Positions 11,593 through 23,191 are shown, counted from the stretch's first letter. The stretch: 64,000 nt of DNA from Pachyseris speciosa (GCA_016490735.1 JAEMWC010000196.1:782501-846500), one strand, 5' to 3'. Translations and numbers: made by a program. The notes: generated from the sequence alone by a model not told the origin.

Positions 11593-12838
11593 TAGCCTCC
11601 TTTGCAGACGTCTTTGGGCTTCTCTAGCCTGCATGGTAGGCGTAGAAAGGGGAGGCGGTGGGGGAGGGAGAGGGAGGGGGATAGGGAGAGGGGATTGGGG
11701 GATTTGAGGATACCGATTTGTTATTATCACACTAGCACTATAACATAGATGACCTTTCGGAATCAACTGGCAACTCATCCACCACAATAGCTGAGACGTT
11801 TCAATGTAAGTTCGACGTGCAGTCGATCAACACTTCTCGGAAGGGCTTCTAGTTAACTTCTTTTGCGGTTGCATACAGAATTTTGTATTCGCATCTACGA
11901 ATATCATCATTACATAAACTTGACAAGTCATATTAATAACGTATTTCAAAGATTTCATCTCCTGCAGTTGGTCTTCGATAATACTTTTCAGTGCCGAAAT
12001 GACGAGAATCACTGCATTACTTACTTCGTAGCCGGCGTTTAGATAACGGCCAAATTTATGATTTCCTTGGTCACTATATACGAGTTATTTACGAAGAACG
12101 TATAAAGACAAATAAAATAACAAATTTTCTTACTATAACAAGACCCGTTGGTAGCTGTTCGCCCGTACAAACATGTGGTAAATCAAACTCTTCCCGTATT
12201 AAGTGGGTAAAACCGCCAGGACGTCTCTACCGGTTAAAAGAGCCCTTATGACTGATTCTTGTTCTGGTTTCAAAACAATGTTTCTCATACTGACGTTTGT
12301 GTCCACTACCATCTTGGTTATTTTTGTTGAAATTGTGAAACTTACATTTATAAGTTACTCATTGTCTCTCAGCGAATCGGAATTTTGCGGCCGCCAGCGG
12401 CCGCGGAAATGAACAAAAGGGGGTTCTTAGAGCAGGCATTCCTTCTCTCCTTTCCCCCAATCCCCTCTCCCTTTTTCGCCTCCCTCTCCCTCCCCTTTCT
12501 ACGCCTGCTACACAGGCTAGGCTCGTCACACGTTCCATCCCCACGAACGTCTGCTGAACTGAAGTGCCACTTCCGTTCGTTGGCGGTTAGCCTTGTTTTG
12601 AAGAAACCAATAACGAGCTGCGTAAGAATGGAAATCGACACCCGTGAACTAATTTCTGGCAAACGATTCAGGTGCATCGTCTGGGAAAATAATCCAGGGG
12701 TCGAAGTCCTACTTTCCACAAATTGTAAGACGAACTATGATTGGCTAACCGCCGCGAACGGGAGTGGCAGTTCAGTTCAGCAGACGTTCGTGGGGAAGGA
12801 ACGCGTGACGAGCCCAAAGACGTCTGCGAAGGAGACTA
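11593..12838. mobile_element. Mutator-like non-autonomous DNA transposon, 1246 bp
   Basis: The 5' end reads TAGCCTCCTTTGCAGACG and continues to TTTGGGCT. The 3' end, reverse complemented, reads TAGTCTCCTTCGCAGACG with the same continuation, giving about 26 of 28 matching terminal bases. The flanks carry the direct repeat AAAGCGTAC (11584-11592 and 12839-12847), a 9-bp target duplication as expected for Mutator-like elements. Inside are further inverted blocks. One is a purine-rich stretch at 11618-11705 opposing a pyrimidine-rich one at 12428-12525. Another is 'ccacgaacgtctgctgaact' at 12541-12560 opposing its complement near 12775-12795. No transposase ORF is present. The paralogous flank at about 40.25 kb lacks the element. 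Confidence 0.8.
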
Positions 12839-12847
12839 AAAGCGTAC

Positions 12848-13290
12848 CCGACTGACTTGGCATTGTAAAGTCGGAAATGTACAACCAAAGCTCATAAGCT
12901 TAGAGTGTTGGCTGGTTTGCAACTGAAGGTCGTGTAACCGATGACGTGTGACACAACGGTGTTCTATCATCTAGCCTTCCGTGTGGAGAGAAAGTGGGGA
13001 AGAGGGAGGCTGTCCGCTCTAATGCACCCGTTATTGGAATTTATTTTCCAGAGGTCATCAAAAATTGCTTTCTCCGGTTACGCTTCTCTCTCGGGAAACG
13101 TAGGAGAAACAAACTGCACGAAGGGTATGAAATCAAAGTCGTTAAAACTGACATTAACACTATTTCTACGCTTGATTATTTGCAGTTATTGCTTCAGACT
13201 CCTTCAAGCCACTTTATTTCCATTTGGAAACATGTGCTACGTGTCTGAAACAACCATGAATATTAACCCGAGACAGTAAAATTTAGATTA
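12848..13290. repeat. Paralogous block shared with 40250-40690
   Basis: 'ccgactgacttggcatt', 'aaagctcataagct', 'ataaccgatga' (with a one-base change) and the following 'cacaacggtgttc..tc.tc.agccttcc.cgtggagag' recur in the same order at 40250-40390. Together with 11290-11583 versus 39985-40250 this is a colinear duplicated segment, interrupted here by the Mutator-like element. It has no coding content. Confidence 0.65.
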
Positions 13291-15240
13291 TACTTAATTT
13301 CTCTTTCGGAAGTTATCAAATAAAACAAGCGATTTAAAACAAGTTTATCCTCTTTCTCAAGCAAAATGCTGCCAATGAACACAACAATGTGAAGCTGAAA
13401 TTTTTGACATGTTGCAATGACGTGTGGCACAAAAAAGACAGTTTTACGAATTAAAGCCCTATAATCAAAAGCAGGCTGAAATTATCGTAAGTTAACAAAG
13501 CAAATAAGATCGGATGGAGCAAAATAAAACAGAAACAAAACATCCAAGCTCTAGTTGGACGAGATTAAAAAAAGAGCACTTCACCTGGAAAAAAGAGAGA
13601 TTTAAAATCTTAAATTCTAAAATAAGATACCTAGCAATCACGTGACAAGAAATTGGTGACTCATTGGTAATTCTGATATCTTAGTCCCAGACCCTTTTCG
13701 TCGCGCATTTCAAAATGGTGAGTTTAGAAAGTCTAGAAAGGCCATGGCAACCGTCAAAGCCTGTGGAGATGTTGACATTAATACTGTGGTTTTTGAGTGA
13801 AAATAATTCATACGGCCCCAAAGCCTACGCCGTTTGCCTCACAGGAAAATAATAGCCTTTGTGGGATTACAATTTCAAATCCTCACCCCATCAGTCTGTG
13901 GTGCCGGTACCTACAATGTGTAAGCTAATAAAATAGGAGCCTTTTGTTGTTTGTATTGAGCAAACGACTGAAAAGTTGACAGGAGAGACTTTCAAGTGCA
14001 ACGTGTCCAACATATTAAAATATGCAAAGTTCGACTGATTGACTTTTTGATGACTTGCCAAAATGTCACAAGTTTCCTTTTATAAAGCATCATTTTCGTT
14101 TCATTTAATTAGATTTCTAAAATAATAACAACAAACGGCGGTCATTTAGAGGTATTGCTTCTCCAAAAGAACGAAAGAGATTGTTATATCTAACGTCGCA
14201 AGATGAACGCGAAATTTCAAATTAGCCCGACATGCATAACAATGGTATTTGAGTCGAACAATATGTAAAGATGATCACTCACATATTCAATATGTAAAGG
14301 CTTAAGAAATCGGACGGTCTATTATTGCCAAATCACACATTTCACGAGAAGCCAACTTCTTGGGGTAGAAAAATGGATTCGATTTGGAAAGAAATTAACA
14401 CCCGGAAATGTACGTCATTGTAAGCACCTTGGGTAGAACAAACCACCGTAAAGAAGCCTTCAGAGCGGAGAGTACACTACACTACATAAAATTATTGTGG
14501 GAAACGACCAAATGAAAGTGGTAAAAGATCAGGAAATATTAGAACGGAAAAATCATCTATTACGGTCCAGGTATGTCAAATTTATATTGCCGGCATAACA
14601 GACCTTTCTACGTTTTACACAACTTTTCATATTCATTTGGCCATGTAACGAAAATCTGTCGCAACTGCTGAAAAGTACACCTTCCAATTAGGATAACAAC
14701 CTAGTTTGGAGGTCGCATCTTTTAAAATCACAAAGTTATACATTCGCAAAATCGTGAAATTTTACAGACGTTTGAATGTCGGGGGTCAGTTTGTGCCCCC
14801 CAGCATACAAACCTCTGTTAAAGTTTCCCGACTTTGTAGAACCATATTTTCGCTATTTTGCAAGATCTGACTCTCAAACTTGGCCATTGTACTACATTTT
14901 AGGTGCTCTTTCTAGCAGTGTCGATAGATTTTTGTTACCTGGTAAAAATCAAAAGTTTAAAAAACCGTCGAAAGGTCTATTGTCTGTAAAAAAAAAAAAT
15001 AAACACGAATCCCTATACATTAGCAATTCGAGGGAGCGGCGATGTTCTGTATTGATAAGTGCATCGAACCTTTACTCAAGCTTTCCTCAGAAGAGCAGGC
15101 GGTCGTTGATTCGAGGTTGGGTCGGAAATAAGCAATATGGGATATGAAACTTTACTTCACTGAGCGGGAAAAACGCTGGTGCAAAACCCGCCATGAATAT
15201 AATTGTATGGTACATTCGTGTTGAATTGTATCTAAAAGTT
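13291..15240. other. No gene seen
   Basis: The region is AT-rich with scattered stops in all frames. A short block at about 13915-13985 resembles 39300-39375. An ORF at 14776-15147 has low-complexity sequence downstream and no recognisable domain. I regard it as part of an unclassified dispersed repeat, not a gene. Confidence 0.45.
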
Positions 15241-15764
15241 TATGAACTCGCTCAGTCCACAAAAATTACATCCCACTGAAGAAAAACGAACGCATTTTAC
15301 AAGGAAATTGACGAACTTTTGGCGAAGAATGCTACATTTAATTGAGAAAAAAACAAGAAAAAATCTGATACACTTTATATTATATCTCCGCTCGTCAAGT
15401 CGCGAAAACCTTGGCGAAAGAGGGACAAATCGAGGACAAAAAAGTATGATCGACAGTGGATAATAAATTTTGCTTTACGGTAATATTACCAAGATAAATT
15501 CCCTATTTTCCACGATTTTCCGTTGGCCGCCATTATACATGTGTGTAAACAAAGACATTGTTAGCGATGTGTTCACCTTCCGATCAAAACTTCGTTGAGT
15601 CGGTCGGTGGTTCAAGGTTTGGTTTTACAGCGTTTTGTTCTCTTTAACAAGTAAATATCTAAATATTGTAAATTAAACTATTTTTATCATGTAAATATTG
15701 AAGAGATACTAGTCATTTGTTCCAATGTTTCATTTTATTATCTTTATACACGACCCCACAGGCT

Positions 15765-15996
15765 TAGCCTGCGTCGCAGACGTAACAAAACCCCGGTTAG
15801 TAACGTCTGTGAAGCAGCGCCAAATTCCTTGTTCTGTACCAGAATTTGAGTACGCGTTATGATTGGCTCGTCAACAAAAGGCTTTTGTTAACGAGCCAGT
15901 CATAACGCGTACTCAAATTCTGGTACAGAACAAGGAATTTGGCGCTGCTTCGCAGACGTTACTAACCGGGGTTTTGTACGTCTGCGACGCAGGCTA
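15765..15996. mobile_element. 232-bp foldback MITE, 8-bp TSD CACAGGCT
   Basis: The element is an almost perfect inverted repeat. It begins TAGCCTGCGTCGCAGACGTA and ends with the complement, folding about a centre near 15880 ('aaaaggcttttgtta'). It is flanked by CACAGGCT at 15757-15764 and 15997-16004. The terminal bases resemble those of the 11593-12838 element (TAGCCT...GCAGACG), but the target duplication is 8 bp, not 9. It lies in the 5' flank of the intact lectin-like gene and is absent at the matching place upstream of copy 1. Confidence 0.85.
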
Positions 15997-16745
15997 CACA
16001 GGCTATGTAGCTTTAATTTTTATCGTGTTAGATCAACGTCATCCATCAATTCTCATCCATCCATCCACAATTATGACCCGAATCCTGGCTACGCCAGAAG
16101 GGAACAGTCACACTGAACTTCATTCTTAGAAAGCGGTTTCCACTCTGCCATTATAGAGCACTTGGATAAAATGAGAACCTTTTTGTATTTTATGACCAGC
16201 ATATCGAAACCCTTTGAGAAGTGTCAAGGGAGTGGAACCTAAATCGAAACTAAAATATCACGGGTGAATTACTCCTTCAGAAAAGAGGAATTGTTGTGTT
16301 TAGTTTCTAATCTTGGTAACATGCTACTTCCCTCCTCGGTTTCTAATGGTTTCTTTTTTTTTACCCGCTAAAATACATAGCACTGAGTATCGTTCAGAAA
16401 CTCGTCATTTTTATTTCTAAAGCTGAGATCTTTCCTCCTTTGAATTTTAACCTTAACTCCGCAATCTTCGAGAGGATTCATTTTGAGATATTTATGACAT
16501 AAAACTTGATTAAAAACAATAAAATTTTCTACCGAGGAGGGAATGAGGCGAGTGCCAGCACAAGTAAACTTGGTAGAGATTGATTGGATGGGACTGTAAG
16601 CAAGAAAAATTTCCAGCATTGTAAACACAACCTTCTTGGTCGCCTTGAACTTAAGTAACTACGACTATGGTTTAGTCATAACACTCAGTCAGCACAGAGT
16701 CCAGTCTTTCTTGAGCGCCTAACAACGTTAATTGGAGTTCTCAAG

Positions 16746-18229
16746 ATGCGTTTCTTTTTCCAATATTGTTTTCTTGCATTCTTCTTCGTACTGATTGTAA
16801 GTGGTGACAAATCATCCGGCAAATCTTGCGCCAAACCGTACGACAAGATGATGGTTTGTAACCTGATGTGTAATCTTCTTCAGGATTCGGGCGCAAACGA
16901 CGCTATTAAAATGCTGCGAACTAAATTGGAGAGTCTCATTGCAGCAGTAAACAATCTATCAGGTAACACGATTTTAAACTAGCGTATTTACTTTGACTCT
17001 GTGGCCACTGATTTTAAATCGTCACGGTTGCTAAGTTGCCTAAATAGACATCCGCGCGTGTCCACGGAGTTGTTATATCACTCGAGCTTCGTCAATGTCA
17101 GACTGATGAAAGTCTAATGAAGTATTCGGCATTATTTTCTTTGTTTTCCATTAAGTCTAACAAAATTCTCATCTTCTTTCAGCCGGACCAGTCTCTTCTT
17201 GCAAGGAGCAGCATGAAAAACACAGGTCAGTTGCTACGTGCTGTCCAGTACCATTCACTGATAATGTTTTCAAGTTTAGAGAGTCCATTAGCCAAGAAGG
17301 AGCAAACCCGTGAATAATAACTCGTTCTGAACTTATTAACTTACAGCAGTTTTCATTCCACCGCGATCTCGACGTTGCTGCATTTTCCAAGTGTTGAGAG
17401 TTCGACAGCCAAGAAATAAAAAACCCGTGAAAAATAGCTATTCCTCGCTTTATTAACGCCCAACGTTTCCCATTCTACAGCTCCACCAAAAGCCAAGTGT
17501 ATCCGCTGATGTTTGATTCACAGAAGATTCCTGTTTACTGTCACATGGGAAACTTTGGATGCGGAGATGGAGGCTGGACGCTGGCCATGAAGATTGACGG
17601 CACAAAGGTAAATAGCTCAAGTGTCTTCTATAAAAATCATTCTTGAGAGAGTATATACACATACTCTTTAGCTGACAATTTGTTTTTCCTGTTTGTCTTA
17701 AAAGAAAACCTTCCATTACGATTCTGCTTTCTGGAGCAACAGAAATGCCTATAACCTGGCAGGAGGCAAGACTGGCTTTGACACACAACAGACCAAGTTA
17801 CCCACCTACTGGAACACACCCTTCTCCAAGATCTGCCTCGGTATGAAGATCGGGAAACAGATCAAGTTCCTCGTCATCAACAAGCAGGCCAAGTCTCTGT
17901 ACGCACTGATTGCTGACGGCAAATACCGTGCCACCTCACTGGGTCGTAACACGTGGAAGACGCTGATTGGTTCCCAGGCGTCTTTGCAAGCAAACTGTAA
18001 CAAGGAAGGTTTCAATGCTGCAGGTAGCCTTAAAGGCTTCGCCAAAGCAAGAATCGGTATCATTGGAAACAACCAGAAGGTTTGTACTTCCACTGATTCC
18101 AAAATCGGCTTTGGTACTGGAGGACAAACTGATGACTCTAACACATGTGGAAACAATGCTATAAAGGGTTATACATCAGACAATGGAGCCAAGAACATCA
18201 AAGCCATGGGATACATCTTGGTTCAGTAG
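16746..18229 (+). CDS. Secreted fibrinogen-related protein, coral skeletal-matrix (USOMP5-like) family, copy 2
   Basis: Four exons: 16746-16962, 17183-17225, 17481-17607 and 17705-18229. All borders are GT/AG and all phases agree, giving 303 residues. Residues 1 to about 20 ([20 protein letters not shown]) are a hydrophobic signal peptide. Next comes a short Cys-containing segment ([20 protein letters not shown]) and a probable short helix. Exon 3 carries the fibrinogen-like opening [20 protein letters not shown], and exon 4 the remainder ([48 protein letters not shown]). The pattern matches what I recall of coral uncharacterised skeletal organic matrix protein 5 and related secreted proteins; matrix or lectin function is inference. 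The start is the first ATG after an untranslated leader shared with copy 1. AATAAA lies 48 bp after the stop. Confidence 0.8.
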
Positions 18230-18276
18230 ATTGGAGCTGAATTGGTACATTGCTGTACAAAATAAGGTGTTCATGA

Positions 18277-18282
18277 AATAAA
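18277..18282 (+). promoter_or_regulatory. Polyadenylation signal AATAAA
   Basis: AATAAA lies 48 bp downstream of the stop codon of the intact fibrinogen-related gene, followed by an A-rich run. A similar 'aataaaaac' stretch follows copy 1 near 9740. Confidence 0.6.
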
Positions 18283-18498
18283 AAAAGTCTTAAGATCATT
18301 TACTGAACTTAATTGAATTCCCTGACAGAGTTAATCAAAATGTACCCTATTGACAAATGGATTGGCTTTTGACAGACAAACAGCGTGACTGAACGACTGG
18401 CGGAGCAACTAATTGGATAACTGATAAACTAACCAACAAGCTGAGAGAATGACGAACTTGTGACTTCGTACCTGCTGCCTGTCAGACTGACCAACTGA

Positions 18499-20273
18499 CA
18501 ACCTCGTTCCCAGGGTCTCTCCTCTGACCGCCCCCTGGAGCGAGAGAGAAGAGACCCTGGTTGGGTCTGGTCACGTGTCCCCCAGAATCTGGGAGATTAC
18601 AAATAAACAAGTCGAGGGAGGGGCGGATTAGTGTGAAAGTTGTCTCTACTGAGACTAGGGGAGAACGGAAATGTACGGAAAGCCATCGAAGCGTGTTATC
18701 CGCGAAGCACGGACCATGTCAAGTGGGATAAATCCTGATAAAAGAACGACGTTGCCTAAAGAGCAACTCTAATCCAGCCATTCCCGGCAACTGACGAGAT
18801 CCACAAGGATGATCGAAACCATGGTCTTGATAAGCCACCGTAGTCTTGCCTGTCATTTCATGGCGTACTCAAAACACAGCCAATAAACTGGCATTAACAA
18901 AAGGAGGAAACTACTAGGAACCGCAGTTACAGAGCGGAGCGAAACGATCACGGCCGACAAAAACACAGCCGTAACCAAAGCTAAGTGACCAATTACTGCT
19001 GCGCAGCTCTTTTAGAAGCTACAGTGCAAAAGAAAGGATCGAAAGACAGATAGCCGTAATAGCAGTAATAGGAACACTGAACATCTTGCTGCAAAAAGAA
19101 ATTGCCGGACCCGGCAATATAAATATTGCAAGATAATCCCGCACACGGCTAAAAACGCTATCCTTACAAACTTAAGATAACAAGACTGGCTGTACGGTCA
19201 ACGGACGAACTGAAAGGAGCCAAACCAAACCGAGACAAAATGCCTCGAAGGACGTGAAAACCACAGTCGCTAAACAGAAACAACACGGGTTCCAACAAAC
19301 AGGCGTTGATAACCCAGAAATGACCTTTGAGGTCAAAATAACTAAAATACAAAGTATACGGCTACTAACATCCTCTAAATCACCACGTTAACCCGCTGAA
19401 AACATACACGAAGCTAAATCGGTCAAAAGATAGCCAAACGATCAATTCTCCGTTGGTAAGCCAAACTTCACCGACGCAGCACCACAGACTCCAAAATTTT
19501 GCATACTGCGAAACAAAACAGTCACTCATTTGCACAGTGGTAAACGCAAACAAGAATTTTGTCAGCTGAAGTTTGTTCGAAATTTATATTTTGCTCGAAG
19601 TGCAGCGGCTCGGAAAGAAGAGGAAATAAATGAGGGAGAGGCTTTCGAAGATCCAAAATCTTTGACCGTGAAAATCATCGGAGGCGCTTTTCACAGGAAA
19701 CGATCATCAATCCTCTCATATATACCACACCACGTTGATTTGTAACAGAATTAATTCGGATGCGTCAAAACCAAAGTGTTAGCGAATAAAAGGGAAACTT
19801 TTACACAGCAACCATGAAGAGTTCATGGGCATATTAGGATTCTTATATCTTTCTCATATGCCGTCTCAGCCGGGTCGGGAACACGCTATTCTTATCAGAT
19901 AAAACACTAACTTGTGGTTGCGTTTCGCATCACTCTATGCTCACCTTTCGATACTAAACCAGCGATGGTGATCGAAAGCTTTTTGAATATCAGAGAAATA
20001 AACATTTAAGTTCCAACGGATGAGAGTTGTTTTGAAACCGATGACGTTCCTAAACTCACAGTCGATCGGCAGACTCCATAAAATTGTCAGCGAGTAGAGA
20101 ACACGAAAGCCTCGCTTGGATTGTGACAAAAGGAACGGCGACAAAATATTGAAATATAAGGACCCCTCCCTAACGTCTTCAATTGTCTCAGACACACGTG
20201 ACCAGACCCAACCAGGGTCTCTTCTCTCTCGCTCCAGGGGGCGGGAAGAGGAGAGACCCTGGGAACGAGGTTG
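18499..20273. mobile_element. Mutator-like non-autonomous DNA transposon, 1775 bp
   Basis: Both ends carry long inverted repeats of roughly 80 bp, beginning CAACCTCGTTCCCAGGGTCT at the left, with the complement at the right end. Within each, 'agagaccctgg' and 'gtctggtcacgtgt' are conserved. The flanks are the 9-bp direct repeat ACCAACTGA (18490-18498 and 20274-20282). The interior has no transposase-sized ORF. Long TIRs and a 9-bp duplication fit Mutator-like elements. Confidence 0.85.
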
Positions 20274-21035
20274 ACCAACTGAGATCAGACCGAATGACCT
20301 AAGATTTTAAAAAAGAACAACCTTGATGACGTTTTACTTCCCTAAGCGAATGACTGACTAAATGGGTTTGTAAGGGACAGTTTGTCTTCACTTGGCTATG
20401 TTTTTACACTGAGACGAATATTAAAAAAATTAGTCGATGAATTTCTTTTAAACTCGGTGATCTTATAGTTAAATCATTGTTTTCAAAGACCTCTCAATCT
20501 TAAGGTAATTGAAATAAGGTAAGGTGGTCAAACATTGACATCAAATCGCTCAAATTATGCTTTCACAAATTTCGGCGCCTGCTAATTATTTTTGTTGGTC
20601 GCTTGTTTGTCTCGTTATGCATGTCCATTGTTAAGAATTTTCATACTAGCATGAATTCCAACGCAGCATACATTTCCGACAACAAGCCATAGCCTTCGGA
20701 GAACGAAGTTCAGTGTCATACTGTTACGCTCTGAACCAGCTATGCCAAGACCTACTCGGTCCTACTAGGTTCAGAGCGTTACAGTACTTCCAAACACGAG
20801 TTTGACTGACGGCTACTGTGCTACTGTTATTTTATAGCTAACACTTATCTAAAGATTAGAATATAAGGGTACATATGAATGTTGTGCCGCGTAGCACTAG
20901 GAACACAAATAGTGGAATAGAGAATTAACTCTAAAGTGTAAATTAAAGTGCTACTTAAACCCATGAATAACCCACTGGGCGTTAGCCCTAGTAAAGGGAA
21001 ACAGGGAACCACACGAGGCAAAGAAAAAATCTTTT

Positions 21036-21108
21036 GACCTCGGTGGGAATCGAACCCACGACCTCTGGATTAGATCTACCGTTACTCTGCCGACTGAGCT
21101 ACAAGGTC
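21036..21108 (-). tRNA. tRNA-like SINE head (probably not a functional tRNA)
   Basis: A 73-nt tRNA-like sequence with a pairing acceptor stem (GACCTTG with CGAGGTC), an A box (TAGCTCAGTCGGCAGAG) and a B box (GGTTCGATTCC). The anticodon arm has only a 3-bp core (CGG/CCG) and one base too many, so the anticodon cannot be assigned. It lies in a repeated element and is more likely an RNA polymerase III promoter head than a working tRNA. Confidence 0.55.
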
Positions 21109-21382
21109 GCACAGAGAAAGTCGGGGACGATTTAGATGGTAAATCGCGGCGAAGAGAAAGTAAGGGTACATATGAATGTTGTGCCGCGTAGCACTAGGAA
21201 CACAAATAGTGGAATAGAGAATTAACTCTAAAGTGTAAATTAGCACTTTAATTTACACTTTAGAGTTAATTCTCTATTCCACTATTTGTGTTCCTAGTGC
21301 TACGCGGCACAACATTCATATGTACCCTTACTTTCTCTTCGCCGCGATTTACCATCTAAATCGTCCCCGACTGTCTCTGTGC

Positions 21383-21455
21383 GACCTTGTAGCTCAGTCG
21401 GCAGAGTAACGGTAGATCTAATCCGGAGGTCGTGGGTTCGATTCCCACCGAGGTC
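21383..21455 (+). tRNA. tRNA-like SINE head, mirror copy
   Basis: This is the mirror image of 21036-21108, differing in the anticodon 3' side (CCGGAGG here, CCAGAGG in the other). The acceptor stem and A and B boxes are intact and the anticodon arm is irregular. Confidence 0.55.
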
Positions 21456-21921
21456 AAAAGATTTTTTCTTTGCCTCGTGTGGTTCCCTGTTTCCCTTTAC
21501 TAGGGCTAACGCCCAGTGGGTTATTCATGGGTTTAAGTAGCACTTTAATTTACACTTTAGAGTTAATTCTCTATTCCACTATTTAAAGATTAGAATAATC
21601 GACTTAATTCCACCGAAGGCAATGGGGTGTTGTCGGGAAAGTATGGTGCGTTGGAATTCATGCTAGTATGAAAATTCTTAACAATGGACATGCATAACGA
21701 GACAAACAAGCGACCAACAAATATAATTAGCAGGCGCCGAAATTTGTGAAAGCATAATTTGAGCGATTTGATGTCAATGTTTGACCACCTTACCCTATTT
21801 CAATTACCTTGCGATTGAGAGGTCTTTGAAAACAATAATTTAACTATAGGATCACCGAGTTTAAAAGAAGTTCATAGACTACTTTTTTAATATTCGCCTC
21901 AGTGTAAAAACATAGCCAAGT

Positions 21922-22978
21922 TTTGTCAAAAAAGCAAAATAACCACCTTGTTCAAGTTCATATTTTTCGAAATCAAAGCTATTTTGTTCCACTTTTCAGG
22001 AAATGTGCTTCATATGCATAACAAGAAATTCTTGGAGAATTTTGAAGCGGCCTTTTTGACCATCCGAGCCACCATCACTTGTTTATCTTCAAATTCAATT
22101 CAATTCTGACTAAACATTTCTTTTAGAAAAGCTTTCGGGATTTCTGACTCTGACCCCTGTATTGTATGACCACCAAAATCTACAAGTTCAGTTTAAAAAC
22201 ATTTACGGTCTTCCGAATAGCTTTAGTTAAGATCGGATAAATTCTTTGATTTTGCTAAATTTGTCCAAAAATATCGGACTCCCAATCATCGGTGTTTTGA
22301 AATACTGCTCAAAACAAACGCTCTCAAATAAATATCCTTTGTTATGGGGTGTACATTGGAGTAATTCAATTCTGATAAGACATTTCTTTTCTCTGTAACC
22401 CTTGGGCATTGAAACGGATTTTAAAGAGACGATGCGTGATCGACCTAATGACTTTATTTACTACAAAATTCTCTAGCGACTGCAAGAGATGTCTCATTAG
22501 CGCAATCGGATAAGGGGCCGACATTGAGATGTTCAAGTTCCGGCGCCAGCTGTAGAAAATTTATTTGTTTACTTATGTAATTGTTTCTTCCTCTGGCCTC
22601 ATAACATGCGAGTCACTCGATAAGATTTCTTTGACGTTAACAGTCGAAACCTTCAGCTGAAAATTTCTCGAAATCGCTCTCATAGAATTTGTTTAAACTC
22701 GCTACACATCAGGGAAACTATCTAAACTACAAGTACAAAAGACAGTTTAGAAAGAAAAGAGAAAGAGAGATTTCGAGAAAATCGACCGGAGTAAAAACAA
22801 TAATGACGTCATTGCGTTGCTATGGTAACTCCGATCTCGATCAAATACACCTCACCCGAAACTTTGGTCTATCCCTAGCAAGAGTGTGGATATCAATCTC
22901 CTGTATTATGTTTTAGTGCGTTGTGACTCATATTAGAGTTGGAAGGTGTCAGTACTGAAAAATCCAATCGAGTCAACT
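21922..22978. other. No gene seen
   Basis: AT-rich sequence with stops in all frames. No repeat, TIR or coding signal is convincing up to the BEL LTR fragment at 22979. Confidence 0.45.
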
Positions 22979-23021
22979 TTAAGGTTCGTGCGCAGCAAGT
23001 TTGTGCGTTAAAAGTTTGTTT
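22979..23021 (+). repeat. BEL 5' LTR, left fragment
   Basis: 'ttaaggttcgtgcg.agcaag' and the following 'tttgtgcgttaaaagtttgttt' match the 3' LTR near 37878-37918 with few changes. The fragment ends in AAAAGTTTGTTT, which is repeated at 30380-30391 where the LTR resumes. Confidence 0.8.
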
Positions 23022-23119
23022 ATATGAGAATGAATATATGAAAATCATATATTTCAACTGCGGATTAATGATTGAATATGTGCGTGATCAAACCTCAAAA
23101 AAAAAAAAATAATAATTCA

Positions 23120-23191
23120 GGCTTGTACGGGATTCGAACTCACGACCTCTGCGATACCGGTGCAGCGCTGTACCGACTGAACTAACAAGCC
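23120..23191 (-). tRNA. tRNA-like unit inside a repeat (pseudo-tRNA)
   Basis: On the minus strand the 72-nt unit has a perfect acceptor stem (GGCTTGT with ACAAGCC), an A box (TAGTTCAGTCGG) and a B box (GAGTTCGAATCCC). The D and T stems have mismatches, and T33 is missing from the putative anticodon loop CCGGTAT. It is therefore a tRNA-derived module, not a functional tRNA. Confidence 0.55.

Larger units (their letters stand above)
20864..21584. mobile_element. Inverted dimer of a tRNA-derived SINE with 13-bp TSD
   Basis: Two head-to-head copies of the same sequence run out from an axis at about 21245. The left copy is on the minus strand and the right on the plus. The arms match from 20907 to 21584, with 43 extra bases on the left. 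The left copy also repeats the segment 'aagggtacatatgaatgttg...gtgtaaatta' at both of its ends. The whole block is flanked by AAAGATTAGAATA at 20851-20863 and 21585-21597, a typical LINE-mobilised duplication length. Each copy contains a tRNA-like head with A and B boxes. Confidence 0.8.
20390..21921. repeat. 1.5-kb imperfect palindrome (long inverted repeat)
   Basis: The left arm starts 'acttggctatgtttttacac' at 20390 and runs to about 20690. Its complement runs from about 21625 to 21921. Long identical blocks include 'cgctcaaattatgctttcac', 'aatttcggcgcctgctaatt' and 'ttgttaagaattttcatact'. The symmetry axis of these arms is about 21156. Between the arms lie a hairpin at 20722-20785 ('ctgttacgctctgaacc' and its complement) and an independently inserted SINE dimer with its own axis. 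No TSD was recognised for the arms. Confidence 0.85.

Noticed and set aside
12385..12855. 156-codon plus-strand ORF
   Set aside because: It lies inside the Mutator-like element across pyrimidine-rich and inverted-repeat sequence, with no domain.
14776..15147. 123-codon ORF as a possible gene
   Set aside because: No domain, no splice context, a homopolymer A run inside, and it looks like part of a dispersed repeat.
21036..21455. A pair of functional divergent tRNA genes
   Set aside because: The anticodon arms are irregular and both lie in mirrored SINE copies with a target duplication.
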